From Litoditis marina (lineage: Eukaryota > Nematoda > Chromadorea > Rhabditida > Rhabditidae), in NCBI GenBank assembly GCA_964036275.1, contig OZ038435.1, positions 10,889,634-10,953,633 on the forward strand: 64,000 nt of DNA. The letters run 5' to 3'. How positions within the stretch are numbered: position 1 is the stretch's first letter; each line of letters opens with the position of its first letter. Shown one piece after another: positions 39,501-50,774 of this stretch. The notes under the pieces are model-generated. The model saw only the letters and a program-made list of their open reading frames with translations, did no database searches and was not told the DNA's origin. The position numbers and the translations under genes are program-made.

Positions 39501-40784
39501 AACGATAATCGGCCTATCCACAAATTTTAGTTGGTTTGTGTCCAGGTTGAATGTAATACTCACGCAATACTAGCATATGACTATTATCTATCTCCTTGCA
39601 GAGACGAGCCCTGGATCCCCGTAAAATGGACGAAGTGGCCATGCGAATCAAGCAGTCTCATCCCTCCGTACCCCTACTGGCAATTAGACTGGATCTGGAC
39701 AAGACTAGGGACCAGATGGTACGTTTACTACAATTACAATATCAACAAGTTCAGTATTCATTTGATCACATCGCATAGTTTCAAAGATCAAAGTGATGCT
39801 TCTTGACATCTCATCAAATATCGTATCCAATCTGTGATTGGGGATTTTCTTCATAGCATTCAACAGTTGATTGAACATGTCAGATATTAGGAATAAAGTT
39901 CTACTGTCTTCCAACGTGTTAGTTAGAAGTTCTGTTTTGAGATACCATTTCGCGCGTTCATGAAAGTAGAAGGAGAAGTAATGGTTCGATTGGAGTTCAA
40001 ACAGTCTTTTAATCTCCACATGTCTTTAATTTGGTCCCATTGTTCAGGAGACGATAGAAAGAATAAAGACTGGCCAACTTTCTCGCTCTTCACTTTCTGG
40101 AAAAGGAGAAAAGGTTTGTTTGAAGCTTTTGGCTTTGTAGAATTAGATGTTTTCGAGATTCGACGGTGGCACAAGTTCGTGACTTAACGCTCTGAATTGT
40201 GCCAAAAATCATTGCAGAGTCAGCAAATTTGTACATCGGGGTTTGGTTTTTGCTGCTAAACCTTTTTCATTCAGCATTCCATCAATCCTCATTACCTAGA
40301 GATACCCTATCGAATCGATGCGTTGCGTTTCTTGCAACCATGCAAACGTGAAACCTGTATCTCTTACTTTAGTCTATCTTCCTTGAGCAACCCGCTGACA
40401 ATATACCCTGGACAGTTTGCACAACCATCTAACTTCTCATCATTTGCGGAATGTCTCGTCGTACAGCGCACTCTGCTAGTCTATAATTATTATGATTAGC
40501 GCTATGCTAATTTCTAGTCGCGACAGTAATGCATTATTCCACTTTAATACAACTGTAATGTTTTATAAATAACTAATTTTTCTTTCCTTTCTTGGTGTCC
40601 TGTGGTCCTGTCTTCTTTAAGAAAGTGTGATTTCTTCCAGTCGCCCGGCGGTTCTGGAGGTTGGAAGAAGATGTACAACGTGCGTAAGTGGGAGATGATC
40701 GAGGTCAACCGGGCCAAGTATCTCGGTCGGACAAAATCGAATTTGGCAGCCGCCGGTGACGTGGAAGAGAAGGTTTCCTCGTGA
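33513..40784 (+). CDS. AUP1: AUP1, lipid-droplet/ER acyltransferase-like protein with CUE domain
   Basis: Membrane hairpin protein of ER and lipid droplets that links ubiquitin-conjugating enzyme UBE2G2 to ER-associated degradation. Eight exons: 33513-33612, 33844-33991, 36892-37011, 37285-37434, 38413-38593, 39173-39316, 39602-39718, 40641-40784; phases agree, 367 residues (human ~410). Seen: hydrophobic segment ~24-55 with LILYFPIGLILFLFR; acyltransferase-like motif NHVSVLDH (~93-100; the family's catalytic-type H-X4-D is present as HVSVLD); PLLALPEGAVTSGR like the glycerolipid-acyltransferase PEG motif; DLFWFLALPVTIVNVKWL matching the human counterpart; CUE-like helices from MDEVAMRIKQSHPSVPLLAI. 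The C-terminus is short and basic. The conserved last CUE helix (NLL motif) is not obvious; a small exon in intron 7 may be missing from this model. Confidence 0.92.
34302..36078 (-). CDS. Nested gene in AUP1 intron 2, unknown nuclear-type protein
   Basis: Four exons on the opposite strand, wholly inside AUP1 intron 2: 35908-36078, 35508-35583, 34858-35009, 34302-34514. Splice sites are canonical, phases agree, 203 residues. I do not recognise the family. The first 57 residues are a compact, non-basic block (EQWNDYV, FTLSAYQFALNWLL) that could be a small helical domain. The middle is proline- and lysine/arginine-rich with two nuclear-localisation-like patches (SRKRP, LKKRRV), and the tail is Ser-rich then acidic. 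An acceptor (TTTTTTTTCAG, ending 36111) lies 32 bp before the ATG and may receive a spliced leader. The stop codon overlaps a poly(A) signal in AATAAATAA. Confidence 0.75.
35188..35357 (+). mobile_element. hAT-like MITE, family A, copy 8
   Basis: Starts CATACACCGGCAAGG and ends CCTTACCGGTGTATG. Flanked by perfect 8-bp repeats AACACAGT (35180-35187, 35358-35365). It lies in an intron of the nested gene. Confidence 0.92.
37848..37886 (+). repeat. Copy of the AUP1 exon 4 end and donor inside intron 4
   Basis: CACCAGTGGACGGAGGGCAC...AAGTTCAG|GTTAGGGGG repeats the end of exon 4 and its donor (37408-37446, AAGTTCAG|GTGAGGGGG) about 440 bp downstream. The exonic part is identical over ~33 bases and the copy also keeps a usable GT. 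Confidence 0.92.
37924..38092 (+). mobile_element. hAT-like MITE, family A, copy 9
   Basis: Flanked by perfect 8-bp repeats AGAATATT (37916-37923, 38093-38100) in AUP1 intron 4. Its left terminus is diverged (TAGTCCCCCAATAAAG). Confidence 0.88.
39780..40096 (-). pseudogene. Possible broken paralogue of the nested gene, AUP1 intron 7
   Basis: After a good minus-strand acceptor (CTCCTTTTCCAG, ending 40097) the sequence encodes EKVGQSLFFLSSPEQWDQI, which resembles KKVELKLPMSTLEQWNDY at the start of the nested gene in intron 2. Protein-like coding then continues only in a different frame (FELQSNHYFSFYFHERAKWY onward). Similarity is short and judged by eye, so chance is possible. If real, it is a frameshifted relic. 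Confidence 0.35.
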
Positions 40785-42111
40785 TAAAAGAGATATTTGG
40801 GACCTCCATCAAGGGATAGTAAATATTTTATATTTTATCCTTTTTGTAGTCTTTAAAAGTGCCATTCTTTTCTTATTCTAGATCCAAATGTGAATCTTAC
40901 AGCGTGAATCATGTAATTTTTCGTAGTGGAAGTTTGCACTTTGTTCTGAAACGAGAAAAGAATGGTACTTTTATTATTATTTCAAAAGGTGTTATATATT
41001 TTTGGGGAGTTAAATTTGATTCAGGCAGCCAGTCAAATAGTTATAATTGGATTCGATTTCGATATCAATAACTGCTAATCTTTCGCCAAAATTTGCAGAC
41101 GTACCGGAATTCTTGTGCTTTTGCAAATTCGTTTGTACTTTTTGTTGAAAAATCACGAATGGTGGTTAGGTGGCATTACCTAAGCATTACGTTTCGATAA
41201 TAGCTCGTGTATATATTGCAAAATGTAACGAAAAGGTTCTATTTATTACTTGCAATAACTGTAGGAATGTTATTTACCATCACCGTTTCTATTTATTGTT
41301 CTTACAAGCTCTGCTTCACAACTTGTAGTAATTACTTGTCTTCTTTTTTTGCGTTTGTAGAAATATTTTGCAGCATTATATAATATCTATGAGCTACTTC
41401 TTTCTTTGACTATTGTATGAATTTTAGTATGGCTGTGATGTGCAAATTTCTATTCGAGTTTTAGACAACGTGTAGTTTTTTTAATATATTTTCTTTAGAA
41501 TATAAATGTTCGACTGTTTTCGTTTTTCTTGTCTCAGTACTGGTTTTCAACCAATTGCATACAAAAAAATTTGCGCAGTTTTTGATGGAATTGACAAGTT
41601 TTCATTTCGTTTAAAAAATTTTGGTGCCTACAGTAGTTACTTATTTAGTTTTTTAGCAAGCTCACTTAAATATATTAGCAGAGTTCAATTTTCGATCCCT
41701 ACCGCTGTTAAGAACAATATAATATAGCGATTATTGAGAAGAATTTAGTTCTAGTCTCAGCGGAAATGTGTTGTTACCGCATTATTACCAGCCATCTATC
41801 AACTGGGTAATTTATTAGCAGCTGGTAGCAATTTCCCACCCAAGCAATGTTTAAAAAACATTTACCAGCCTTTTTTTGTAGCAAACTGCCTAATTTCTGA
41901 ACGAGAGAGCATATAGGTCAGAGAGACGCAGAGGGTTCGAGGCGGTCTGCGATACACCAACCTTCATGCACTCTCACGAATTTCTCTTCAATCTGTTGGT
42001 GTCTGATAACCAGGGTTGGAACGTTTGATAGACTATTTTGAACTGTTCTCTTTGAATTTAGAAACTCTAAACTGCTTGAATTACTTCTCTCTAGTAATCA
42101 ATTTTTCAGAA
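40785..42111 (+). other. Intergenic region, AUP1 to RBFA
   Basis: 1.3 kb of AT-rich sequence with AUP1 3' UTR. I recognise no gene or repeat. A spliced-leader-like acceptor ATTTTTCAG ends two bases before the RBFA ATG. Confidence 0.5.
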
Positions 42112-45100
42112 ATGTCGTTGAGGCTTTTTTCGTTGTCCATAGTGAGCCAGTCGTCCAGATCTGCCCATAGATTCGCCCCGAAGTCACGGAAAACTGGGAG
42201 GATATGTGGTACGTGTAATATATGTATTTTTTCGCGAGAATGCCCTATAGCTTGGTTCACATCTGGGAGATCTGGGACTGCTGAAAACGTTATCATTTCT
42301 ACAGGGACATGGGGTTCGTTCTGGAACCGGTCAGTTTCTAATAATTCGGCTTTTTCGGGAACAAACTCTCTCAACTTCACGTCAAAGTGTTAGAGATTAT
42401 GTGTAGGAAACGTAATTCACTGTGCCGAATAACAATATTGATCTTCGTTTCTGTCTCTCATCCTTGATCTACCTTTCTCAGGTAACTGTGTTCTTCCCCG
42501 CCAGGCCTGGCGATATGATGCGGCGATGGGCAAAAACTTCCAGAAGACGATGGGAAAACGGGTAGGATTCGAAATGGGGTGAGTGTATCATCAATTTCAG
42601 CTCAGATTAGGGTTGTTTAAGTCAAATTCGAGTCAAAAAAACTCGAAACTCGACTTTTTGCCAAACTCAAAAACTCGAAATTTTGAACTCGACTAACACC
42701 CCTAGTTCAGATGTGGTAACACTACCGCTTGTTTATTTTATATTCATATGCCGTATCGTAAGGAAATATAAATGAAATTTACTCCCTGGAAGCCGGCCGG
42801 TACGGATACTGATGCTGGCACCTTGAAGGTTGAAGGGTTGGCGCGAGTCGCGGGGACCGTTTCGTGTTCGGGTGTCAATATGTCATTTTGGAATGTTCAT
42901 AAATGGAACGACTGAGAAATTGCCGTTTTTTTCATATAGACACATACTTCAGTTTCTTAGCGTCGATGGCAATCAATCTTAAGCTCAATAGTCAGTTTTG
43001 GTTGTTTAAAGAATGACGATTATGTGCTCCAATCTCAACGCTTCAGTCCTTTAAACCGCAATACATTTTTCAATTGCAGTTTAAAGGACTGATGCGCCGG
43101 GATTGGAGAACATAACCGTCCTGCTTTAATTGGAAAATGTGCGAATATTGATACTCTTTCATTTGTTTTTCATTTCAGACTTTCGGATCGAGTGCTGTTG
43201 ACGACTTTGTCGCAACGACATCGCCGATTGGACGAGAAGAAAATGCGTCAGTTGAACCAGATTCTGACGGCGAAAATAGAGGAGGCGGCCAGTGGAAATG
43301 AGGCCGTCGGACGGCTGGCCGTGCAGTTCTCGAAGGTAAACAAATCTTGCAGTTTGATCTAGTTTGAAAATGGCTAACTTGTAGTCTGATCTCATTTCAA
43401 TCCAACTCTCAAAGGTATAGTTCTTACCCCAGGCAATTCTTAGCCAATCGGACAACCAATTAGATGTAGGGCATGATAATAGCTAACTAGTAGGTCGAAT
43501 TTTTATCTTGATTCTGATATATGTCATTCTCCGCGAGCTCGGATCGAAAAGTAACGAGATTAAACTAAAAAAAAACAGCAGGAAGGGGAACATATACCGT
43601 ATACGCAGTTCGAATCAAATAGTTATATCAGTTACACCCATTCGTGACATTTTGATGATTTTTGTTCAATTTAAAGAAGGACGATTATGTGGTCCAATCG
43701 CAACGCCTCAGTCCTTTAAACCGCAATATATTTTTCAATTGCAGTTTAAAGGACCGATGTAACGGGATTGGTCCACATAATCGTCCTTCTTTAAGAAGAG
43801 TTTGTCAATTTAATTGTGATTTGAAACCTACACTTTTCAGAGAATGATCAGACATTCTTCTTTAAAGGCGACGGACAATCTTTTAATCTATGTTGACAGC
43901 CATTTGAGCTGAATAAAAAATTCACATTTGGCTGTAATTTGGACAGCATAGTATTTGTGAAAATTACGAAGCACTCTCGGAATTTTACTTCAGATTAAAA
44001 GTTATTTAAAGAAGGACGATTATGTGGTCCAATACTAACGCTTCAGTCCTTTAAACTGCAATACATTTTTCAATTGCAGTTTAAAGGACTGTTGACACGG
44101 GATTGGTCTACATAATCGTCCTGCTTCAGTGAAATTTAGTAAATGTGGCCGAAACTGGACCAGAAAAGTTTGTTGTTCAGGTGAAGGTGAACGATTCTTT
44201 CACAGAAGCGGCTGTCTCCTGGCTGTGTACCGGAGAAAACGATGAGGTGGGTAGATTCTGGATTAGTTCATTCGGGACTCAGGGGGTTGACATCTTCACA
44301 TAGTTATTGGATAGTCATTGTACTGAGATATGTTGGCGATAATTTTCCGTACATTCTTTTGTTGTTCTAAACTTGACTCAACTGTTAATCCATTAAAAGA
44401 TGTCATCATATGTGAGATTTCAGAATGTGGCCAAATATATGCTCTAGAATTTGGCGGCGACTCGCCGGCGACATGGAGGGGTCGGCAGAGTGTCGCCGGC
44501 GGGTCGCCTGCGATTATTTTAAGGTCCTCCACACTAAATGTTCTATATAGTAATCAGATACCGGAACTGGTAATTTTACAGTGAATAAACATCTTGTATA
44601 TACTGATCGTCGCCAGGAATAGACACGATGAAATTCACGGCTTCTTGTTCATGTATAAACATGTTGCCCACCTAGAAACTACAAGTATACGTACCTGATA
44701 ACCATGTATCTCATCTAGGATCAACGACTTGAAAATAACCGTAGGCGACCCGCCGGCGACACTCTGCCGACCCCTCCATATCGCCGGCGAGTCGCCGCCA
44801 AATTATAGAGTAAATTCTTTTTCTAACCCGGTCTTTGGGTAACCTAACCAAAAGGTTAGCGAACCTCTTTTAGACAGTAACCGGAAGCTTCCCGGAGCTA
44901 ACCCGCTGCTAACCTTTTCAAAGAGGTTAACCCTAGTAACCTTAAACTCAGGTAACCCTAAAATGATAGTTATTTTATAAAATGATATAAATAAAAAAAA
45001 TATATAAATAAAGTATAAAATGATAGTTGTATAACCATTTTTTATATAAAATCATTTCAGAATGTGGCCGAGGTGTTGGAGCGGGAGCGACATTCTCTGA

Positions 45101-46443
45101 GAAAGACTCTCAGCGAGTCGCTGGGCGCCAATTGCCCCGAAATACGACTCGTACCCGACAGAACAAATCTACTCATTAAGGTCAGTTGAAACACTAACAG
45201 CTGAAAATTCCTTGCCACCTCAACTAGCGGACTCCTTTTTTCTTTGTGTAAACTTTCCTGTGAAAATACCGGTGTTCACCGAAATTCGCCTGTGTACAAC
45301 CTAAAATGAGGGATAAAATTCGGGCTAAATCTTAGCTTATATTCTAGCCTATACGACCCCGGTTGTTCAGGTTTTAACCAATTTCACTCAAGTGCAGACG
45401 CTTCCTATGATCTGATCACCGAAAAAGTGAAAACAGGTCTTATTGTCATCCAGACCAACCGTTTGTCGGAAACTGTTCTTTCTCAACCGGTGTTTTTCAC
45501 GTCTACGTCACATTTAGACGTATTTTTGCTATAGATTATTTCAAAATCATAACCACTTGAACCTCTTATACACCGATTTCGGTTTCACGGTTTGTCCTGC
45601 CCAATGACAGAAAACATAGTTAATTGTACGAAAAAGCAGCAGTTAGTTTCACTGATTGTAACAAAGTTCTCACCACAATCGGTGGAACTAATTCGAACTA
45701 TGAGAAAAATTTGACAACTGTGACCTCGGAGTAGTGTTATGCCTGCAGGTTGTTGCATTGTGACTGTTTTATGGTCATAAAATGGGTATAAAATTTGTTA
45801 CTTTTCTCAATTGAACCGGAAACTGTGTATTATTTTGATCTCAATCCTGTTTGGCGAGACTTTGTTGCGTTCATTGTATTCAGACTCTGTGAATTGCATA
45901 AGTTAACAGAAAACAGAACAACAAGCAATGAACGACAACATTTCGAACAACGTGGAAAGTCACGTGTTGAATAGAAAATAAACTATTCTGTTCTATAACA
46001 TGCCTCTTTAAGATTAGGCGTACAGTTTTATTGCAATTCAAACTTTCTATTTGTTACTTGATTGAAACAACGCATTTCTTGAATAAATACAGTCAATACC
46101 TATGTTTTGTGTGTTGCAGGAACTGGATCAGTTCAAGTTAAAGTTCATACTGTAGACATCCACATGATAATGACGAGAACTTTTACAGTTCAATAATTTG
46201 TGAATAACAACATGTTCTTCAACAAATAAGATAATTTTCTCGGGAAATTAATCAATACGTATGTTTTGTGTGTTGCAGGAAATGGATCAGTTGTTCAAAA
46301 AGGCCGACTACGGGGCCGACTACCGAACCATGAGCAAGACTGCCAGTATTCTGGGGAATGTGGAGGAAGAAAAAGAAGAGAAGAAGGAGAAGGTGAAACC
46401 ACCCCCCATGTGGAGACAGAAACTGAGAGATGACGGGAAATAA
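42112..46443 (+). CDS. RBFA: Mitochondrial ribosome-binding factor A (RBFA)
   Basis: Helps mature the mitochondrial small ribosomal subunit. Six exons: 42112-42208, 42482-42578, 43179-43335, 44181-44246, 45061-45180, 46279-46443; phases agree, 233 residues. The N-terminus is basic, Ser-rich and lacks acidic residues, as expected of a mitochondrial presequence. The KH-like RbfA domain spans ~66-195: RRLDEKKMRQLNQIL helix, VKVNDSFTEAAVSW strand-turn, LRKTLSESLG helix, PEIRLVPDRTN and EMDQLFKKADYG, matching the human DQLLAVADFG position. The tail is Lys/Glu-rich. The ATG follows ATTTTTCAGAA, a likely trans-splice site. The stop overlaps AATAAATA. An upstream duplicate of the last acceptor offers an alternative last exon. 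Confidence 0.9.
42628..42694. repeat. CTCGAAAACT minisatellite, short copy
   Basis: Same motif family as 5640-5920 and 59109-59270, here ~67 bp in RBFA intron 2. Confidence 0.85.
43006..43129. mobile_element. Hairpin MITE, family B, copy 2
   Basis: TTAAAGAATGACGATTATGTG to ACATAACCGTCCTGCTTTAA with the central AAACTGCAATACATT / CAATTGCAGTTTAAAGG type pair. Lies in RBFA intron 2. Confidence 0.85.
43671..43794. mobile_element. Hairpin MITE, family B, copy 3
   Basis: The best-preserved copy: TTAAAGAAGGACGATTATG at the left and CATAATCGTCCTTCTTTAA at the right form near-perfect inverted ends of an almost fully self-complementary 124-bp element. RBFA intron 3. Confidence 0.9.
44005..44127. mobile_element. 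Hairpin MITE, family B, copy 4
   Basis: 123 bp in RBFA intron 3, 211 bp after copy 3, in the same orientation by its unpaired centre. Confidence 0.88.
44442..44810. mobile_element. Foldback element, family C, copy 1
   Basis: 369 bp with GC-rich inverted ends of ~75 bp: CTCTAGAATTTGGCGGCGAC at the left, GTCGCCGCCAAATTATAGAG at the right, both continuing through CGCCGGCGA, GGAGGGGTCGGCAGAGTG and GCCGGCGGGTCGCC. The AT-rich middle has no coding potential. The right flank begins TA. Confidence 0.88.
46091..46140 (+). repeat. Upstream duplicate of the RBFA exon 6 acceptor
   Basis: TATGTTTTGTGTGTTGCAG then GAACTGGATCAGTT (46101-46133) repeats TATGTTTTGTGTGTTGCAG then GAAATGGATCAGTT at 46260-46292. 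The duplication covers the intron end plus the first coding bases of exon 6; offset 159 bp. Confidence 0.93.
46120..46155 (+). other. Candidate alternative last exon of RBFA
   Basis: Behind the duplicated acceptor, and in the phase set by exon 5, the sequence encodes eleven residues (ELDQFKLKFIL) followed by TAG at 46153-46155. Use of this site would replace the last 54 residues, ending the RbfA fold early. Whether it is spliced is unknown. Confidence 0.5.
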
Positions 46444-46728
46444 ATAAATATTTTAATTTTAGATTATGTTAATGTTTTTTTGTTAGAAACCGGCTGCTTT
46501 TGTTAGTTGGTTCGCAGCTGGGAAGCTCTTGTGAAACCTGGTTCTGTCGTTAATAACTTGCACTCAATTGGGAGTTTTAACTGTAACTTACAACAGAGGA
46601 AATGGGAATTACAGGCGAAAAGAAAAAAAATCAATATCAAACTACATTTGCACACAGAATTACTGTGCTACACAAACCTTTCCTATTACTAGAGTTATCC
46701 CTATTATTATACTATTACCATACTATTA

Positions 46729-46743
46729 CCCCCCCCCCCCCCC
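46729..46743 (+). repeat. C15 homopolymer
   Basis: Run of 15 C, downstream of RBFA. Confidence 0.95.
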
Positions 46744-47211
46744 AATTATTATTATTATTTATTTCTGCATACAAGAAGTTTTACAAGATTGTAGGAACAA
46801 CTGAGTCCCCAGAGGGTGGAGAGTATAACTCTCTCATCTTCGGAATGAGGGGAGCTTTTTAGGAAAACAGTTGATTTCTCGCATCGTCTATTGAAGCGCA
46901 TATGGAATGTTCTCAAATGAAACAGCTACATCAATGACGTCTAGAAAAATTCTCCCCAGGTAACTCCCCTCGTGAGATTGCCTCCAATTGTTACGTGACC
47001 CTCTGGCAATCGACAATGGCGGCTGAAAAAGCGAGTAGTGGGTGTCTGTTCATAACGGGTTTCTCGCCAGAGGTCGCCCGTGCCCTCGGGGCCAATTACA
47101 CTGAAAAAGACACTGGATTGGAATGTCAGCACTGAGCTGGTTCTCAGCGAAAGTTGCACTTTCGAGGGGGGCAACGTCTTTAAAGAGTGATTCATTAGGT
47201 AGTATTTCTGT

Positions 47212-47332
47212 TGAAGTGGGACAGTTATGTGGACCAATCTCGTGCCAACGGTCCTTTAAACTACAATTGAAAAATTTATCGCAGTTCAAAGGACTGAACC
47301 ATTGCGATTGCACCACATGATCGTTCTTTTTT
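47212..47332. mobile_element. Hairpin MITE, family B, copy 5
   Basis: GAAGTGGGACAGTTATGTGG to CCACATGATCGTTCTTTTTTC. More diverged than the RBFA copies and with the centre inverted (AAACTACAATTG / ATCGCAGTTCAAAGG). Confidence 0.75.
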
Positions 47333-47520
47333 CAGCATAGTGGGAATGACCTCTGAAGAAGAGGTTCTTGAAATTTCTGTATCAAAGAAAATTGAAGCTG
47401 TCACCAATGTGCATTAAAGTCACCTCGATGTTTGAGTTTAATCAATCCCGTGAAAACCTCCCTCAACAGAGGTTTTCTATAAAATAAGACGTGTACAAAC
47501 TACAACCTATAGTGAGTGCC

Positions 47521-47706
47521 AAATTTATAAATTTCTGTCTCGTGCCGGAATCGAACCTGCGAGCAAAAGATTCGTAGCAGGGCGCTAACCACTGCACTAT
47601 TAGAGCACACTACGGGCTAGCCTTGGAATCGAAGACGCGTGTGCGTACACAGCAGAAAGTGAGATATACAGTACCGTCTCGCTTTTCCGTTGGTGACGAC
47701 TATACC
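47521..47706 (-). mobile_element. tRNA-like SINE, family S, copy 1
   Basis: Shares ~185 bp with 49430-49616. On the minus strand the tRNA-like part (47545-47607) reads TAGTGCAGTGGTTAGCGCCC (A-box-like) and CGCAGGTTCGATTCC (B-box). The acceptor ends do not pair well, so it is a SINE-like repeat, not a tRNA gene. Confidence 0.7.
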
Positions 47707-48211
47707 GCCACCTTCTTATGAGTATCGAAAATACTACCTTGGCTTTGTGACTTCTGTGCTTCTTTCGTTGTAACATAATGTTTGTAACTGTTTTTATCAG
47801 TTTGTCGAATGCCTGCGGGTGTCAGAAAATGATGAATTTTGTCAGTTGAATTGGCCGCGGGGCTAATTGGGAAGGGAGAAGGTGTAATTCTATGATGAAG
47901 ACAAGCAAATATGAAGGACGAACAAGGAAGTTTGGGGAAAAAAGAGAGAATGATGAGAAATTAGATGAGAAAGAAATATGGGAGAAAGAGATAGAGAGGG
48001 AGAGAGAGAGTGAGAGGACGGAGGGCAGAGCGTGAGGGGAAGACAAAGAGATAAAGAATGAAGAAATGTAGAGAGAGAAAGAGAGAGAACCAGAGAGACA
48101 TAGATGAACTGTAGAGAGAGAGATGGAGAGAGGAAAAAAGAGAATGGTTTGAATAAGAGAAATGAAGACATAGAAAGAGAAAGAGAGATAGAGCGAGATA
48201 AAGAGAGATAG

Positions 48212-48333
<122 letters not shown>

Positions 48334-49429
48334 CAAAAGTAAGTGAGAGCGTGAGAGATAGAGAACAAGATTGATGAGGAAAGATAGTGATACTGAAAGA
48401 GAGGGATAGCGCGTGAAAAACTGTAACCGAACTCAAGGTCCATAGATAAGATGGTCGAAGGTGAGAAAAGCACCGAAAAACGTCTGTTCCGAACGGCCAA
48501 CAAAGAGATTCCTATCTGTTTTTCCCTCTAAAAACGGAGTGACCGAGGTCACAAAACTGAGACGAGCAGATAACATCTACACCGATAGTCCTCGTCCACT
48601 CTACTACACGAAACACAGCAAAACATGTGTACGAACCGTTTCAAACAGACTTCAATTCTTACTAGTTTGCACGAAGAATCGTATTCACATCAATGGAGCA
48701 CAGATGGTGGAATTTTAAACAGGGTACTGTAGCAATGTAACAACAGTCGTTAAAAAAAGGAAGGGCGAAAAAGTTCGAGCTCTGAAACGAGGCGTCGGGC
48801 GAAGTACCCAGAGCTTTGGTCTCTATTGGCGCGGTACGCCATGAGAAATATCTCACGAGCTTCTCATGAGATTGTATTGATTACTATGCATTCCATGCAA
48901 CTATGCTTCAACATTGAAAGTTGACGAGATGCTCATGAGGTGTTAAAGAGAATCTCATGAGAAACTCCTGAGCGTTTGTCATGAGATTGGATGGTTTTCT
49001 ACGCCGCCTGGTTTCCGCGAACCGGACCGGGCGACTTTTGATGATACTGTGAAAACGCTGGCAGCTTAAACTACCGGAGAAGATGCAGACTTAAATACTG
49101 TTGTCGAATTAGCCTGCATCTCCTTATGAATTTCAAACAGTACAGGCGACATCTGGCTGACCCCGGTATTGTATGTTGCGAAATTGGCGAGTCCGGTGTT
49201 TTAAGTTGCAGCGGGTTTTCAGAGTGTCGCCAATCTTGCAGACAAAATTTGAGAGATCACTAATTGAACAGTTGTCGAAGTGCTGGCAGATCTGGCCGAC
49301 ACATAGTTTCACAGATTCAAATGGTTGAGAAAGTGTGTACGTAATTTTCTTCGGGCTTTGGCCATAGTTGCAAACTTCCACGAGCTTGCCGCCACCTGTT
49401 GCCCTTCTTGGCAACATATAGGGCGTGCC

Positions 49430-49616
49430 ATATTTATGAATTGTTGTCCCTCGCTGGAATCGAACCTGCGAGCAAAAGATTCGTTGGCCAGGCGGTAACC
49501 CACTGCGCTATAAGAGCGGATGATTGGCAAGTTGTGGAATCGGACACATGTGTCCATACACAGCGGAAATTCAGATTTACAGTACCCTCTCACCTTTCCG
49601 TTGGCGACGACTATAC
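49430..49616 (-). mobile_element. tRNA-like SINE, family S, copy 2
   Basis: Second copy of the element at 47521-47706, similar both in the tRNA-like core (CGCAGGTTCGATTCCAGCG on the minus strand) and in the flanking part down to TTTCCGTTGGCGACGACTAT. Confidence 0.75.
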
Positions 49617-50415
49617 TCTTTTCACGTCATCACCCCATGCGTGGAGTACTAGGAGTTATTGGAATGGTCACTACGTAGTGAGCCAAACTCTCGAAACAAT
49701 CTTGGCATCGGAGTTGTAAGTGAAAAAGCTTTGTCATTGATTCAGAATACCTTCACTGAGTTGAAGAGTGAATGATGAACAAATCATAGTTTGGCGTTGA
49801 TTCTCTTCCTGAGTACAAGGAGATCTATAAATGTAGTTTGATCCCGCCATACGTTCTCGACTCGAAAATTCAGAACGGGAAGCAAAGGGTTCAAACTACA
49901 AACCCAGCTGGATGAGGCTGGTTTGAACAGAGCGAACACAACTCAGAACAAGCATCGTTGCAAAACAGTAAAATACTGTTTATACAGCGTGGCTATCATA
50001 GATATTGATTTTTCCTCTCGTCGTCTGACGTCTCTTCGGGGCACACTATGTCTCTAGATTTGTTGCAATACAGGTTCGACCAAACGCTAATTTGTAATTA
50101 ACAGCGTATGGTCTGAGAACACATTCATGTATTTTACAGAAGGCTGGTGAAATAAAGTAAACCCTCTCTGTCCTTGCGTTCATAATTTCTTGTGAACACT
50201 AGTCCGACACCGAATTAATCGAATTAGCAGCGTACAATGCGGGAAATTGGTGTAGTCTGTAGTTTAATGCCCACGCTTACTGTTTAACAAGTGGATGATC
50301 GAGTAAAAGAGAATGAACAAGAGATAGAACCCTATGAACGGAGTAACCAAGCGGATTTCCTGATTTTGGTGTAAAAGGTGGTAGAGTGGAAGATTCATTT
50401 CGCGATGCTGAACTA

Positions 50416-50774
50416 CTCTAGAATTTAGCGGCGACATGGAGGGGTTGGCAGAGTGGCGCCGGCGGGTCGCCTGCTATCATTTTTAGGTCCTTCACACCAA
50501 ACGTTCTATATAGTAATCAGATACCGGAACTGGTAATTTTACAGAGAATAAAAATGTTGTATATACTTATCGTCGCCAGAAATAGACACGAAGAGATTCA
50601 AGGCTTCATTGTTCATGTATAAACATGTCACCCACCTGAAGACTACAAGTATACGTATCTGATTAACATATATATTATCCAGAATCGATGACACAAAAAT
50701 AATCGCAGGCGACCCGCCGGCGACATTCTGCCGACCCCTCCATGTCGCCGGCGACTCGCCGCCAAATTCTAGAG
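50416..50774. mobile_element. Foldback element, family C, copy 2
   Basis: 359 bp, flanked by TA on both sides. CTCTAGAATTTAGCGGCGAC at the left mirrors GTCGCCGCCAAATTCTAGAG... at the right. The left arm lacks ~10 bp (TCGCCGGCGA) present in copy 1. The middle is alignable to copy 1 (ATACCGGAACTGGTAATTTT). Confidence 0.88.
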
